Below the pieces are notes generated by a model, which did not search any database, was not told the DNA's origin, and saw only the letters and a list, made by a program, of their open reading frames with translations. From Lampris incognitus (taxonomy: Eukaryota > Chordata > Actinopteri > Lampriformes > Lampridae), in contig NC_079230.1 of the NCBI RefSeq assembly GCF_029633865.1, positions 33,841,150 to 33,905,149 on the forward strand: 64,000 nt of DNA, written 5' to 3'. Positions 1 to 11,097 of this stretch are shown one piece after another (the first letter of the stretch is position 1; every line of letters begins with the position of its first letter). The position numbers were made by a program, and so were the translations under genes.

Positions 1-500
1 TAACAACAGCAAGCCTGTTCACCAAGTCCTTGTGTTGTCCCACCATTGACGGAGCCCCATCGGGGACAACGGACACAATTTTGCTCACATCCAATCCAGT
101 CTTCTCAAAGAACTGTGTTAATTCAGTAAAGAAGATTTCCCAAGTTGTGCACCCAGGCACAGGTCTTCCCAACAAAACCCTTGTGAACACAGAAGCTGTT
201 CCGTATCAGTTCGGTCACAGGACGAGTCCCTGGCTAGCGATTTGGCTTCTGCTTTCTTCAAATCAGTGAGTAGATTAGAAAGACACTCTTCTAAAAGTTC
301 TACTCTTCTTGTTGCCATGTTAGGCGACAATGGCACCCACTTTAATAGCTCCACAACCGTTCTCTTGTTTTTCTCATCATGACTTTAAACTTCGCCACCC
401 AAATCATTAGCACACATTTTAATCAACTCAGCATCACTGAATGGCTTCTTAGCTTTAGCGAGGCTCCATGAAACATGCAGTGGTGCAGCTGTTGCGCTCT
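1..500 (-). pseudogene. hAT-superfamily transposase fragment (ZBED5/FAM200-like)
   Basis: Read on the minus strand, 1-127 encodes a stretch with the VPDGAPSMVGQHK motif, typical of the catalytic region of hAT transposases of the ZBED5/FAM200/GTF2IRD2 type. The stretch before it (about 118-354) has the usual 'RRVE..L...L..DLKKAE..SLA.D' layout, and 410-480 reads SWSLAKAKKPFSDAELIK, also usual for the family. A stop lies near 408 and the frame changes near 120, so it is not functional. It runs off the window edge at position 1, so its C-terminal part is not visible. The family call rests on remembered motif patterns; I am confident of the superfamily, less so of the subgroup. Confidence 0.75.
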
Positions 501-842
501 TGTGCAGATGTTGATTTACCACTAGTAGAAACGGAGTGCTTGTATGATGTCATCATATTTGCTATTGTTTTTGTTCGTGGTGATGTGATTTTGTAGGGTA
601 ATTGGTATTAAAACTGGCAGCATGCATAGTGTTGAAGTGCCGCTTGAGATCAGCTGCTTTGCAAGACAGCTACGGTCTGCATGCATATCGAGCGTGTCAG
701 TTTGGCGTTGGCGTGGTCCAGTAAAATAAAACCAAACTGATCAGTCCAGTCACATTTGAACTGACGGTTTTCCTGGTCAACTTTCCGTTTTTGTTGTTGT
801 TGTTGTTGTTTTTTTCGTGTAGGCCATGTTCTTGCTTTAGGA

Positions 843-925
843 CAGTTATTGATGATGTTGAAGAAATAATTTAATTTCACTGACATTAAATGAGGAGTGA
901 GACAAAAATCTCTTACAGTATTGTC
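843..925 (-). repeat. Partial second copy of the retroviral LTR end
   Basis: About 75 bases here (core 'cattaaatgagga..gagacaaaaatctc') recur at about 1855-1925 with few differences, in the same orientation. The 1855-1925 copy is the U5 end of a minus-strand retroviral LTR, so this one is probably what remains of the partner 3' LTR. Similarity stops abruptly at 925. Confidence 0.5.
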
Positions 926-1824
926 ACACGATGCATCTGCTGCAACAGCCGGTTGTTCTGGGGCCTGTTGATATACTAGACGGGCAGGCTGCCGTCGTTC
1001 TGCGGCAGGTTGTTGCTGATCTGCGGGTCTCTGATGAGCAGCTGAGATGGGGAGGAGATCCAGGTCCTTCTGTGAAAGCTGAGGACAGTGATTATTTGTC
1101 CCCGCCCCTCACCGTTATATCTCTTCTCACAATTCTTTTGCCTGTTTCTTTCCTGTTTCCTCTTTCCACATCATCAATGCTTAAAATCACTTAACATGTC
1201 TTTTTTTTTTTACTTTCATATTTCCCCATCTTATCCTTATCCTGCAGTTTTGTTTGTTTTGGGTTTTTTTTGGGGGGGTTTTTGCAGCTGTTTTTTCCCC
1301 TCTTTTTTCAGCTATTTTACAGTAAAACTACCAGTTTCAGGAAATCTAAATGTCTTTGACCACATTGAAAGCTGATTACAGGAGTCATCATCATGTTTTT
1401 CACACAGTTTTTATATACCCTGTCAGACAAGACTTGTCAGTTAAAAGTTTGCTTTGTTTCTTCCCCCACTCTTTTAATCTGCAGTCACTCTTACCTGGAA
1501 ATGTCCTATCATGGCCATTCAAAGGTCATTATTCATTATTTCCTTTGCCAATGGGTCATCACCCCTAAGTGAATGTCATTACCTTCAGACATCTTCACTT
1601 GGTCTTCAATACTGTATCTTCATTCAAAATAAAAAGCCGTATCACACAATTCCTTTCCCCACAATCTCACAACAGTCTCTTCTCAACCCCAGGAGTCGGT
1701 TACGAGCTGTCCTCAGGGGAGGTAGACTTCCTGGGTCTTAGGCGAGTTTTCAATCCTTTCACCAGGCTGGCCGGACAGATTTGATCCGTACAGCGAGTGG
1801 GCTCAAGGAAAATATGAGTTGGGC
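926..1824. other. No recognisable gene; probable remnant of retroviral leader/internal DNA
   Basis: This stretch lies between the two LTR-like repeats, downstream (minus strand) of a tRNA-Pro primer site, so part may be the untranslated leader of an endogenous retrovirus. No gag, pol or env similarity could be read in any frame. It includes T-rich and G-rich runs around 1200-1290. Confidence 0.35.
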
Positions 1825-1842
1825 ATCCCGGACGAGCCCCCA
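1825..1842 (-). other. Retroviral primer-binding site, tRNA-Pro type
   Basis: The minus strand reads TGGGGGCTCGTCCGGGAT, 18 of 18 bases complementary to the 3' end of tRNA-Pro as used by gammaretroviruses and many fish and mammalian endogenous retroviruses. It sits three bases beyond a CA dinucleotide, the expected place just after a 5' LTR. This is the strongest evidence for an endogenous retrovirus here; no coding remains are visible. Confidence 0.8.
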
Positions 1843-1845
1843 AAT

Positions 1846-2769
1846 TGTCGTGGCAATTATTTAATTCCACTCTAACATTAAATGAGGAACGAGACAAAAA
1901 TCTCTTACAGTATTGTCATATTATTTAATATATTTTCAATGACCAGATGCACAAGTGCAGACTCTTGTGCATGCCCCAATCTCAGAGCACACCCTCTTTA
2001 CACCATGCAGTAGAACAATGCCCATTGTTTTTTGGGGTTTTTTATAAATTTATTTCTGATTTTTCCCTTTTTTCTCCCAATTTAGTGGCCAATCGATCCC
2101 TATTTTAATTTAAACACCCACCCTCGTACTGCATGCGTTCGCCAACTGCATCTCTCCGCCCGGCAGTCTCGAAGGAGACCGCCTCCCCACTTTCGTGACA
2201 AGGCCACTCCAGGCCGAACCACTGTTTTTTCCGACACACCCTGAGACGCATTCACATGACGAACACAAGCCGACTCCGCCCCCCTCCCAAAGACAGCGTT
2301 GCCAATGATTGCTGCTTCATCGAGTCCGGCCATAGTCGGATCTGATGAGACCGGGGCGCGAACCCCGGTCCCCAGTGGGCAACTGCATCGACACAAAGCC
2401 GATGCTTAGACCGCTACACCACCGCGGACCCACAATGCCCATTGTTTTAATTACAATGATATGTACCCAGAGTCTCTTTGTCATGAAGAGAAGGTAGTTT
2501 CCACCACAATGGTGCATACTTAGTTTGTCCTTCATCCTTTCTTCTGCCAGGACCCTCCAGGACCGCCTCCCATGACACTCAAAGGGCTTTCACACCTCCC
2601 TCTGTTATCAGGCCCTTACCATATTTACACGAAGAGGCACTTTTAATACCACCTTTGTCCTGCTAAGCATGAGCTGCCAGGCATCCATTCAGACAATGTA
2701 AACATAGTATAGCTGGTCTGTGGTCAATGATTAAAAATAAGCAGCAGACATATGTAAATTGTCCTCACA
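1846..2769 (-). mobile_element. Endogenous retroviral 5' LTR (old copy), interrupted by a SINE
   Basis: The LTR's 3' end is fixed by the tRNA-Pro primer site at 1825-1842. The 5' end is less certain. I place it near 2769 because the minus strand there reads TGTGAGGACAATT, an imperfect inverted match to the other end (TGTCGTGGCAATT when reverse-complemented). Without the SINE (2032-2431) and one copy of its target duplication, the LTR would be about 505 bp. Its U5 end recurs at 843-925. Confidence 0.5.
2032..2431 (-). mobile_element. tRNA-derived SINE with 17-bp target duplication
   Basis: On the minus strand the right end has a tRNA-like head: box A around TGGTGTAGCGGTCTAAGCA and box B around GGGGTTCGCGCCCC. 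The left end is T-rich on the plus strand, matching an A-rich 3' tail. ACAATGCCCATTGTTTT flanks both sides (2015-2031 and 2432-2448), a perfect 17-bp target-site duplication typical of LINE-mobilised SINEs. The insertion lies inside the retroviral LTR and is therefore younger. Confidence 0.85.
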
Positions 2770-2813
2770 ATTATCTCTGACTTAGCTGATGAGTGGCTCT
2801 GTGTAGTCAAGGA

Positions 2814-2863
2814 CCGTAGAGAGCGTGGAGTACGTCTTACGTCTGTCTACGCACGCTCTACGG
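2814..2863. repeat. Short imperfect inverted repeat
   Basis: CCGTAGAGagCGTG at 2814-2827 is inverted as CACGCTCTACGG at 2852-2863 with about a 24-base loop. It lies just outside the proposed LTR end. No function can be assigned. Confidence 0.4.
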
Positions 2864-3428
2864 CATAGGTCAAGTGTACAGTGTGGGTTGAGGTCAAAAT
2901 AAAGTAGAGCAGCACGTACTTTATTTCACATGTTATGACGGGTACATTAGTGCTGATGGGTTGGCGCGGGTCAGACATTTGGTTCGGAGGCCACTAATTG
3001 GGTTCAGGGGTATATAGGAATAACATAGAAAGTAGTACGAGCCCAAAAAGGGAATATTTGATAAAATTGAGGGTTAAATGTCAGGTACAGTATTTAACTG
3101 TCAGCCGTAAACACTTGAAGCACAGAAAAGTGATATTTGATAAGGGACTGCTGAGTACACCTTCCATCCTAAAACCATGAAGATGTGTTCAGGATGCGTG
3201 CTAAGTCATTTTAACACATCAAATTAGATCAGCTATGAAAGCAATGTATTAGAAAATGTACCCTTAACTATGAGGGAAAAATTAAACGTTAACAATCCTT
3301 TCTTTTTTTCCAATTAAGCCCAAGTAGAACCACGTTTTCTTTCCTCTGCTACATGAAATATGATTCCTGGAGAGAGAGAAAAGCCCATAAGTCTTGGTAG
3401 TAATGAATGTTCTCTTCTCTGTCTGCAG

Positions 3429-3617
3429 AACCCAGTGGAGCAGCGCTATAAGGAACTGTTAGCCATACGGAACGAGTACCTTAAGAAGCTGGAGGAACTG
3501 CAGCTGTCCGACTCCTCCTCTTCTCCTCACCTGACAAATACTTCTGCTTCCAATGCATCCTTAACAGCCACCACCACACCCTCCCACCAGTACACACACC
3601 TAAACACACAATTTTGA
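3429..3617 (+). CDS. Probable terminal coding exon of an unrecognised gene
   Basis: A strong splice acceptor (pyrimidine tract tctcttctctgtctgcag ending at 3428) precedes an open frame in phase 0 that ends at TGA 3615-3617. The peptide starts [20 protein letters not shown], a charged stretch likely to be helical or coiled-coil. It continues into a Ser/Thr-rich low-complexity tail (about residues 31-62). Codon use and the sharp start at the acceptor favour a real exon over chance. I do not recognise the protein. The upstream exons, expected on the plus strand, are not identified in 1-3428 and probably lie outside the window. A CA repeat with a CG core begins about 40 bases after the stop. Confidence 0.6.
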   Translation, partial: NPVEQRYKELLAIRNEYLKKLEELQLSDSSSSPHLTNTSASNASLTATTTPSHQYTHLNTQF

Positions 3618-3654
3618 GTGTTGTGATTATGTATACAATACAAATATGCACGTG

Positions 3655-3860
3655 CGCGCGCACACACACACAAACAAATACAAGCAAATATATATTTTAC
3701 ACCTGTTTACAATTACACTCATACAATTGGGCTCTACTTACGTTCTATTCACACTTGTGCTCTTTCTCACACACTCTTCTCACACACTCTTCTCACACAC
3801 TCTCTCACACACTCTCTCACATACTTTCTCACCTTTCTCACACACTCTTCTCACACTCTT
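3655..3860 (+). repeat. CG/CA microsatellite followed by TCTCACACAC-type simple repeats
   Basis: Alternating purine-pyrimidine DNA (cgtgcgcgcgcacacacacac) at 3649-3671 is followed at about 3765-3860 by degenerate repeats of tctcacacac. These lie in the presumed 3' UTR of the exon ending at 3617. Confidence 0.85.
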
Positions 3861-6800
3861 GCTCACAGCAGTTCTTTCCCGTAGCCCTTATTGTGGATAA
3901 CAAGGGATTATAATATTGACATTCGACAACATAAGTGAGGTAGTGTAATCCTGTTTAGAAGTTGTTTAGAAGTTAATAATAATGACCATGAGTTTCAATT
4001 ATTATGCAATTATGTCACAGTACAGCCTTGTCAGAAGATTTTTCTATAAACCCACATCTTGTTCAAACATCGAGGCCTTAAGGACAATACACTTTTACAT
4101 TATAAAGTGAGTTTCACTCAAACACGCGTTCAGGCACTAGATATAGGTGGCCCACTTTACATGCCGGCTGCACTACTACTGTAGTGTTTCCTTGCCCAGG
4201 AGAAATGGTTGAAGAAAAACAACAGTAGTAGTAGTGACTCATCGTTGCAGTGTTAAAATGGCTGCCCCTGTCCAACTACTACATGATCTAGACATTAGCA
4301 ACTATTTTTGTGTTGCTCAGTTGAAAGAATTGATTTGGGATTTTGCCTTCCGGATCAAATTGATTGAAAGTTACCCCCCACCCCCCAGTCTGGAAGGAGT
4401 TTTGTCATGAATTGAAAAAAGCTTTAATAACTTTCTACAGCATTTCAAGCTACAACCCCGAAGATTCACGTGCAAACAGATGCATGACTGGTTCCTTTCT
4501 ATCATTGGCATATTTGAGCAATAGCTACTCAGTAGTTTCTAAACAATTAACACTATCATAGTTGCTCATTTTACTGTTGGGTAGGACGTGGATGCAGCCC
4601 GTAGTATTTTATAGTATTTACACTTTCAGTGTAGCTGCCAGTGAAGAAGAGTAAGACGAGTTTGAACAAGAAGCAAAGTTGTCATGGCCAAAGAGAAGGT
4701 ATGGCAGATCAGCTTGTAGAAAACCTTTACCAACATGATCTTTAGTTCAGACCCTAGGCTCAGCTCTGTTTTTAGTTCGGCGGTGGGAAACATGCTGATT
4801 TAACACTTGTTGGATGGATTTCTAGGATTTAGAGAGGTCAAACACAAATTCAGTTTCAAGTCTCACCATAGTCATCTGTCAGGTCAACCAATATGACCTT
4901 TAGGATTGCTCATGCTAAGCCATTGTTGCTATGCAAGAAACACACTTCCAGCAAATAAAGATCTTCTCTTAAAGTATCAATCTCGAACATTCAGTTTACA
5001 TTCTTCTTTTTTTTTGGGAGACACGTCACAGGAGTCATTGTGACTCAATACAGTGTCAGTTGTGTGATGCCACTCATGTAGAAACAACAGCTGCATCTCC
5101 AACAACTAGGTCACTACCCTACATTTAGCCCTGAACATGTTAGAAAGTAAGATCTTCTCAGGTGGCAACTATTGTTCTGGCCATAACCGCTAGCCGCTAA
5201 CTAGTTTGCCTGCCCCAACACCAGAGCACAGACCCGGTCTTCCCACCTGTCCTCTCTGGTGGACCAGCCACTGCTGAATGATGTTAGACACACCACCACC
5301 TGGGAGACACCTGGGGCTTCGGCGGGAATGTTGCCACAGACGCACATTTTTATTTCTCTGTATTGCTGCAGATGAAAGGGCTTTCATCACATGCCGATAG
5401 GCTGAATCATCAATTGTCACCTTGTTCAGCAAAACATAGTCACTTAGAAGACATTTAAGTGCAACTCTTCGAGATTGTTACTTTAATAATCACCTTAACC
5501 CTGACCCTATTTAAAATAGTTGGACTTGGTAAAACCTTCATGAAGAAACCTCTGATGTGGTTCGATTTCCCTTGTTATTTCTATTTATCTTCATACCGAA
5601 GTTCAGAGCAGCTTTCACTGGTTTGTGATTCTCAATAAAGTTATTTACTTTAAGTACTTTAATAAATACAGATTCAGGATGATCAACCTTGTCCTGATAA
5701 GGGCTGGCCTAAGCAAGCAGTTTTGGATTTTACCAGTGTCTGGATTTTGTGGTGAGAACTTACACCTCGCTGCATAAATTTCTGTCGCCTACTATTTATA
5801 ACAGCAAAGGGCACATGAGCATTCTGCTGAGCTCTTGTACCAGTGTTATGGAGCTGGTCTCCATTCTACCATGTGTTTAGAGTGAAAATCGGTGTCAATT
5901 AAACGTGGATAGTACAATATTTGTTTTCGGCTGAAAAAGGCCAGTGCTGGAATTTAAGGGTTTTATGTGCTCACTCAAAATTTAGGCTGCTTGGGTTCTT
6001 CCCATTCCTCTATATGACCATTCTGGCTCAGCCTGATCAAATAGTTTCTTCAAGAATTTATGGGTGTGTTGAAATGACTGTTTCTTCCAGTAGGTGCTAT
6101 GGCTTTTAGTTCTGTTGATATTGTTCTACTTGTTCAGTGAGTCCAACAATTCAGTAATGTGTGGTTGTTAAACCCCACCACTTGATACCGAACTCACATA
6201 CAGTATTATGAGTACTATGAAAACTCCTCAAATAACTATCACTCAGGCTGGAGTACTTGAACATCATCTTGTAGAGGAGTCTGAGGCTTTCATTTTTCCA
6301 CTGAGGCTTCATCAGTCACAAACAGTATTTGAAAAAAATAAATCTGATGTGTATGTTGTGTGGACCGCAGCAGGAGCACCGGCTAGCTGATGGGGCAGAC
6401 CTGCACACAACTGGAGAATTGTATGTGAAATGGTTATACATGTTTGAAAGTCTCAGGTGTGTTTAATTTGAAGCTGCTGATTATCCCTGGACAAACCATA
6501 ACATCATTTTTAAAGCAACCTACAGGCATAGTCATGATGGACTTCCACTTTTAAAAGTTGCTGTACTTTTTCTCCACTCCCGAATGAATTAAAATTCTGG
6601 AGTAATAATGCAGGGCAGATATAGACTTTTACAGATGTAGACTTTTACAATGGCTTTTTGAATTTCCTCTGGCACTTTTCCCCTAGACATTTATAACTGG
6701 TTATGTTCTTTTTCCCCGAAATCTGCTAGGTCAGGTCGGTTGAGGTCAGGTCCAGTTTTTTGCCTTGATCCTTGTGAGAATGTCCTTCACACCCTCAGAG

Positions 6801-9485
6801 AACATTTAGTCTTCACAACATCATCCTAGGCAGTGTTTGAGTTGGACTGTGTGGTGGTTTAAGACCAAAGCTCTGTGGGATCTGGAAGGTAACTAGGGAT
6901 GTCTCAGTCTGATTTGAGAGATTGGTATTGGAGCTGATCAAGGTTTATTTTGATTGATTGGTATCTGCTATATTAAACCTGGTCAAATTCCGATCCCTTG
7001 TTCGTTTTCCTGCCTTGCTCTCTGCCTAAATGCGTCTAGGTGTTTTAAACTGATGTTATCAACTACTTGCAGGAGTGAGGCAAGTGTTGTTAAAAAGTCC
7101 TGAAACATCTGCAGTGTAGAATTCCTTTAAATTGGAAAATGAAGGCGCCAGCCACTTTTAATGTGTGCAGTGCAGGCAGGCGTGAGGCAGGAGTAAAAGC
7201 TATGCTAGCATGATTACTTACGGTAAGGCACTTATAACGAAGTTATTTGACAGAATAGAAGTTCATATGTTGCTCTTTTGGAGTGTTCTTTCTTTCTGGT
7301 CGGTGTTTTTAAATTTGTAAGAGCTATTGTATTTAATATTTTCATAGTTTGTTTATTTTGTCGAAAAATTAAATGAAAACTATTAATGGACAGTTGTGAT
7401 GCTATTTTTTATGCAGCGCTATTAAATTGCAAGCATATCTTCCCCAAATTGGATTGGTTTTACTAAAGTAAACCTACTGCCAGTGTGTACTGTGCAACTG
7501 TACTATGCAGGAAAATCTAAGTATCTGATTGGGAAACAGTGCGAAACTTCCTCAATATTAAATGACTCAGATCGGATAGGCGGCAAAAAGAAAAGCCTCT
7601 ACCAAGACATCCCTAAAGATGACCATGCATGAAGTTATAATGTGGACCCACATCCTCATTATAACTGACAGATATTATAGATAGACCTTACTATAAGCAA
7701 GGTACCCCCACCTTCTGTATCACCCTGCATCAACACATGCATCCTTCAAGTAAGTACAGATTTTAGCAGAATACACTGTGCAGCAACTCAGTTTCTGTCA
7801 TACAGAAGGAAACTGCGGAGGACAGGAAGGGCCAGTACCCTAAAATACAGACATTAAACGGTATATTTTTGTTATTATTTGCTAAGATTTGAATGCTCAT
7901 ACCATACTAAATTGAAGAATTCAAAATATACTCCTCAATAATTTAAACGTAAATCAGAACATAATGTCTTATATACATATATTAGTTAGGTTACATTTAA
8001 TTTGGCATTAAATGTTTGATACCAGTTGCTGCCATTTGTAATTCCACTTGCCATGTGAGAGTCATGTGCAAATGAGGAGGTTGGGCCAGAATGCTGTGCA
8101 GCAGTTTCCATCACCGTTTTTAAGTCAAACCATATCAGAGCACTGACATGAAGTCCGCCTGGAATGCATTAAGGCATAAAACTTGGGATTAGTTCTCTGG
8201 AGGTTGGGTGATAACTCTGATTTGGTCAGATCTCAAACACAATCCTCGTTTTGGTTTGTGTGTGGGCGGTACCCATGAGGGTCAAGAGGGTACCTGACCA
8301 GAGAATCTAAATGAAACGGACTGATCAGCAGTTGAAGCTTGATTCCTGCATCGCCTGAAAGGTGCATGGACATGGATCATTTTACAGACTAGCTATTTTT
8401 GATTCGGGTTTCAAAACTCGTCAGAGTTGCTTCTTGCTGTTCTGTTGTGGCGCTGCAGTAGAAACAGATTCAGTGTGACGCAGCTGCAGCCTTTACTTCT
8501 ACACAGGCTACTTGTTGCTCCATCCACACCTGTTAGCATGGCTCATTTAAATCAGCTCAGTTGTGTCTGATGTCCAGCTCATTTGCTTTAGATATTGTTG
8601 AAAATAAGGTTCCTCCCAGCTCCAAAAAAAGTCCCGCTGAGATTTCTATCCCCACCAAGAGAAAGTGAAACTTTTTGGCAATAAATAAATAAACCAACAA
8701 ACATTAATAAATGACTCGGGAAAAGTATCTTACCGATATAAAAAGAATCATAAGACGGTTGTGTGATTGTGTATTTAGGGGAAAAATTATAAGAATCTAT
8801 TTTCTTTATGTTTTACTCTGTACAACTCTAATGTAATTACCTCAATAGAAGCCTATTTTCTGTCAAAAGATCTATTGTTGTAACATACAAATATTTTATT
8901 TAGTATAAAAGTTGACTGTTTTATAAAGGGAAAAATGATGGGAAAAATTCTGTTAGTATAATTTGTGGATTTGTGATACTTTCTTTTTCTTTTTTTTAAT
9001 ATTACGGATACTTTTTGGATTTACTTTCCCCTGATGAAAGTCCAGGATCAGGCTCACCGAGACACGTCGAATTATGCCAACCTGTGGAGTTCTGTCCTGG
9101 ACTTCTGTCCTGGACTTCTGTCCTGGTTTCAGTCATGCTCGTTTCAAACTCTCTGTTCAGTCTCCTGAGACTGGGGACAGTTTCTAACTTCAGTTTTGTT
9201 TTTCATAGATTCTTTCTGTAATGTTTGTAAACTCAGTTTGAAGAGTTTTTTTCTTCTTCTTTGTGTCATAATATAACCTACTTTTTCCTGCAAACACTTT
9301 TGAAATATGCTTTGATTTTTACACTTGGGCAGAATTTGCTTTAAGTGTAACAGATATATCTTTGTGTTTGTTGAATCGTCTCCTTGTAAATAATACTGAT
9401 TAAATTAATTTAATGATTTTTCGACTTAACTTTTTGAGACTGTGTTTTGTCATTAATCTTTGGGACTTTGAGTAAGACTGAAAAT
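3861..9485. other. Gene-poor stretch, possibly long 3' UTR then intergenic DNA
   Basis: No open frame here has protein-like composition or a recognisable domain. AATAAA polyadenylation hexamers occur at several points, e.g. near 4955, 5634 and 8680. Any of them could end the transcript of the exon at 3429-3617, but the sequence does not say which. A small 16-17-base tandem duplication (gacttctgtcctg) sits near 9095-9125. Confidence 0.4.
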
Positions 9486-9990
9486 TTCATTCATTAATTC
9501 ATTTTCAGCCGCTTCTCCGGGGTCGGGTCGCGGTGGCCGCAAGCTAAGTAGGGCACGCCATACGTTCCTCTCCCCAGCAACGCCCTCCAGCTCCTCCTGG
9601 GGGATCCCAAAGCGTTCCCAGGCCAGAACCTTGGTTCCAACCCTCACCTATGGTCATGAGCTTTGGGCAGTGACCGAAAGGGTGAGATCGCGGATACAAG
9701 CGGCTGAAATGAGTTTCCTCCGTAGGGTGTCTGGGCTCAGCCTTAGAGATAGGCTGAGGAGCTCGGACATCAGGAGGGAGCTCGGACATCAGGAGGGAGC
9801 TCGGAGTAGAGCCGCTGCGCCTTTGCATCGAAAGGAGCCAGTTGAGGTGGTTCGGGCATCTGATCAGGATGCATCCTGGCCGCCTTCCTTTGGCGGTTTT
9901 CCGGGCGTGGCCAACTGGGAGGAGACCCCGGGGTAGACCCAGAACTAGTTGGAGGGACTACATGTCCAATCTGGCCTGGGAACTGAACAG
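9486..9990 (-). mobile_element. LINE 3' end with 5' inversion (twin-priming structure)
   Basis: Positions 9496-9625, read on the minus strand, encode the end of a fish non-LTR retrotransposon ORF2 (LAWERFGIPQEELEGVAGER, then a proline-rich end) followed by an ATGA-type tail. Positions 9631-9985, read on the plus strand, encode the part just before it (TLTYGHELWAVTER, later GRPRTSWRDYMSNLAWE). The two halves face each other and both contain ctggcctgggaac at the break. The plus half has a frameshift near 9830 and a tandem duplication of a 19-20-base segment near 9770-9800. The LINE clade was not determined. Confidence 0.75.
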
Positions 9991-10118
9991 TTGGCTCTCG
10001 AGATACATATATATAGTAATACAGTATCGTGATCATTAAGAGATACCCAGACTGGGTATCAAGTCAAGTCAGATTGTGTTTGCATAGCCGTGAATCTCCC
10101 TTCTGGAATTGTAACCTT

Positions 10119-10348
10119 TGTGGTGGACACGTATTAGGGATAGAATTCCCCCCAGGAACTAAGGGTTAAGTCATGGTTGCCCTGGCAGGTTAACGCAGGG
10201 TTAAGTTATGGTTGTCCAGCCAGTTTTCTGGTTATTCTTGCCGCCTCCGCTCAGTCGAGCTGTGGTTTTGTTGTCTCGTTGATTAAAGAAAGTTGCCTAC
10301 ACGGCTAAAGTGTGAACCTACGGTCTTCTCCGTTCCTTCGGCTCTACA
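10119..10348 (+). repeat. 5' LTR of element A
   Basis: A 230-bp LTR that begins TGTGGTGGACACG and ends CTCTACA, giving the standard TG...CA termini. Compared with the 3' LTR it lacks about 11 bases around 10270 and has a few substitutions. Confidence 0.9.
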
Positions 10349-10349
10349 C

Positions 10350-10364
10350 TGGTGACCCCGACGT
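10350..10364 (+). other. Primer-binding site, tRNA-Trp type
   Basis: TGGTGACCCCGACGT starts one base after the LTR and is complementary over 15 bases to the 3' end of eukaryotic tRNA-Trp. The match ends there. Confidence 0.85.
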
Positions 10365-10400
10365 CGGTTTTCGGATAAGTTTTCTGAAACCACACACATT

Positions 10401-11097
10401 ATGGCTACGAACGCCGTTGCAATTGAACTGCCGGAGTTTTGGGAGTCTTCCGCGGCTACATGGTTCGCGCAGGCTGAGGCACAGTTCGCGCCGCTCAGAG
10501 ACATAACAGCGGACGAGACCAGGTGCTACTACGTAGTGGCGGCGCTGGGGGGGCGCTACGGCTTCCAGGATAAGCGGTTTCATAACCAACCCACCGGCCG
10601 ATGGTAAATACGCCACAATTAAAAATCTCCCCCTGGAAACTTTTGAACTGTCAACAACGAAGAGAGCACGTCGCCTCTTCGCAATTCAGGGCTTGGGAGA
10701 TGGTAAACCATCGGAGCTAATGAGCAGGATGTTAAACCTACTGGGTCAAGAAAAGCCATGTTTCCTGTTTATGGAGCTGTTTCTGCGCAACATGCCGCCC
10801 CACGTCCAGACTGCGCTCGCTAACTCCACCATCACTGATCCCCGTGAGCTGGCAAAGGAGGCTGACCGATTCTTCGTCGCTACACAACGTTCCTCCCATG
10901 CCGGGGTGCTGGCTCCTACCTTCACTGGCCCCCCGCCGACATCGCGGGCGTGGCCCGACGGTGACGCCACAGCGTCAGACCGCTACAAGCCCTCTGGACT
11001 CTGTATGTACCACGCTCGATTTGGTGCGAAAGCTAAACGGTGCCGTTCCCCCTGCAACTACAGGCCGACGGGAAACGAGAGGGCCAACACTCAGTAG
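10401..11097 (+). pseudogene. Element A gag, frameshifted
   Basis: Gag starts at ATG 10401 (MATNAVAIELPEFWESSAAT), about 35 bases after the primer site. The frame breaks at about 10555-10620, and the continuation is read from about 10620 to the stop at 11095-11097. Near the end is C-x2-H-x9-C-x3-C (CMYHARFGAKAKRCRSPC), the non-standard Cys-His box I associate with CsRn1-clade gag, in place of the usual CCHC knuckle. Gag would form the particle and bind RNA. Its end overlaps the start of the pol frame by about 57 bases in a different frame, so pol was probably made by -1 frameshifting (inference). Confidence 0.75.

Noticed and set aside
931..1194. Possible host exon (LLQQPVVLGPVDILDGQAAV frame)
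   Set aside because: No convincing splice sites and no recognised domain; it lies between retroviral LTR remains.
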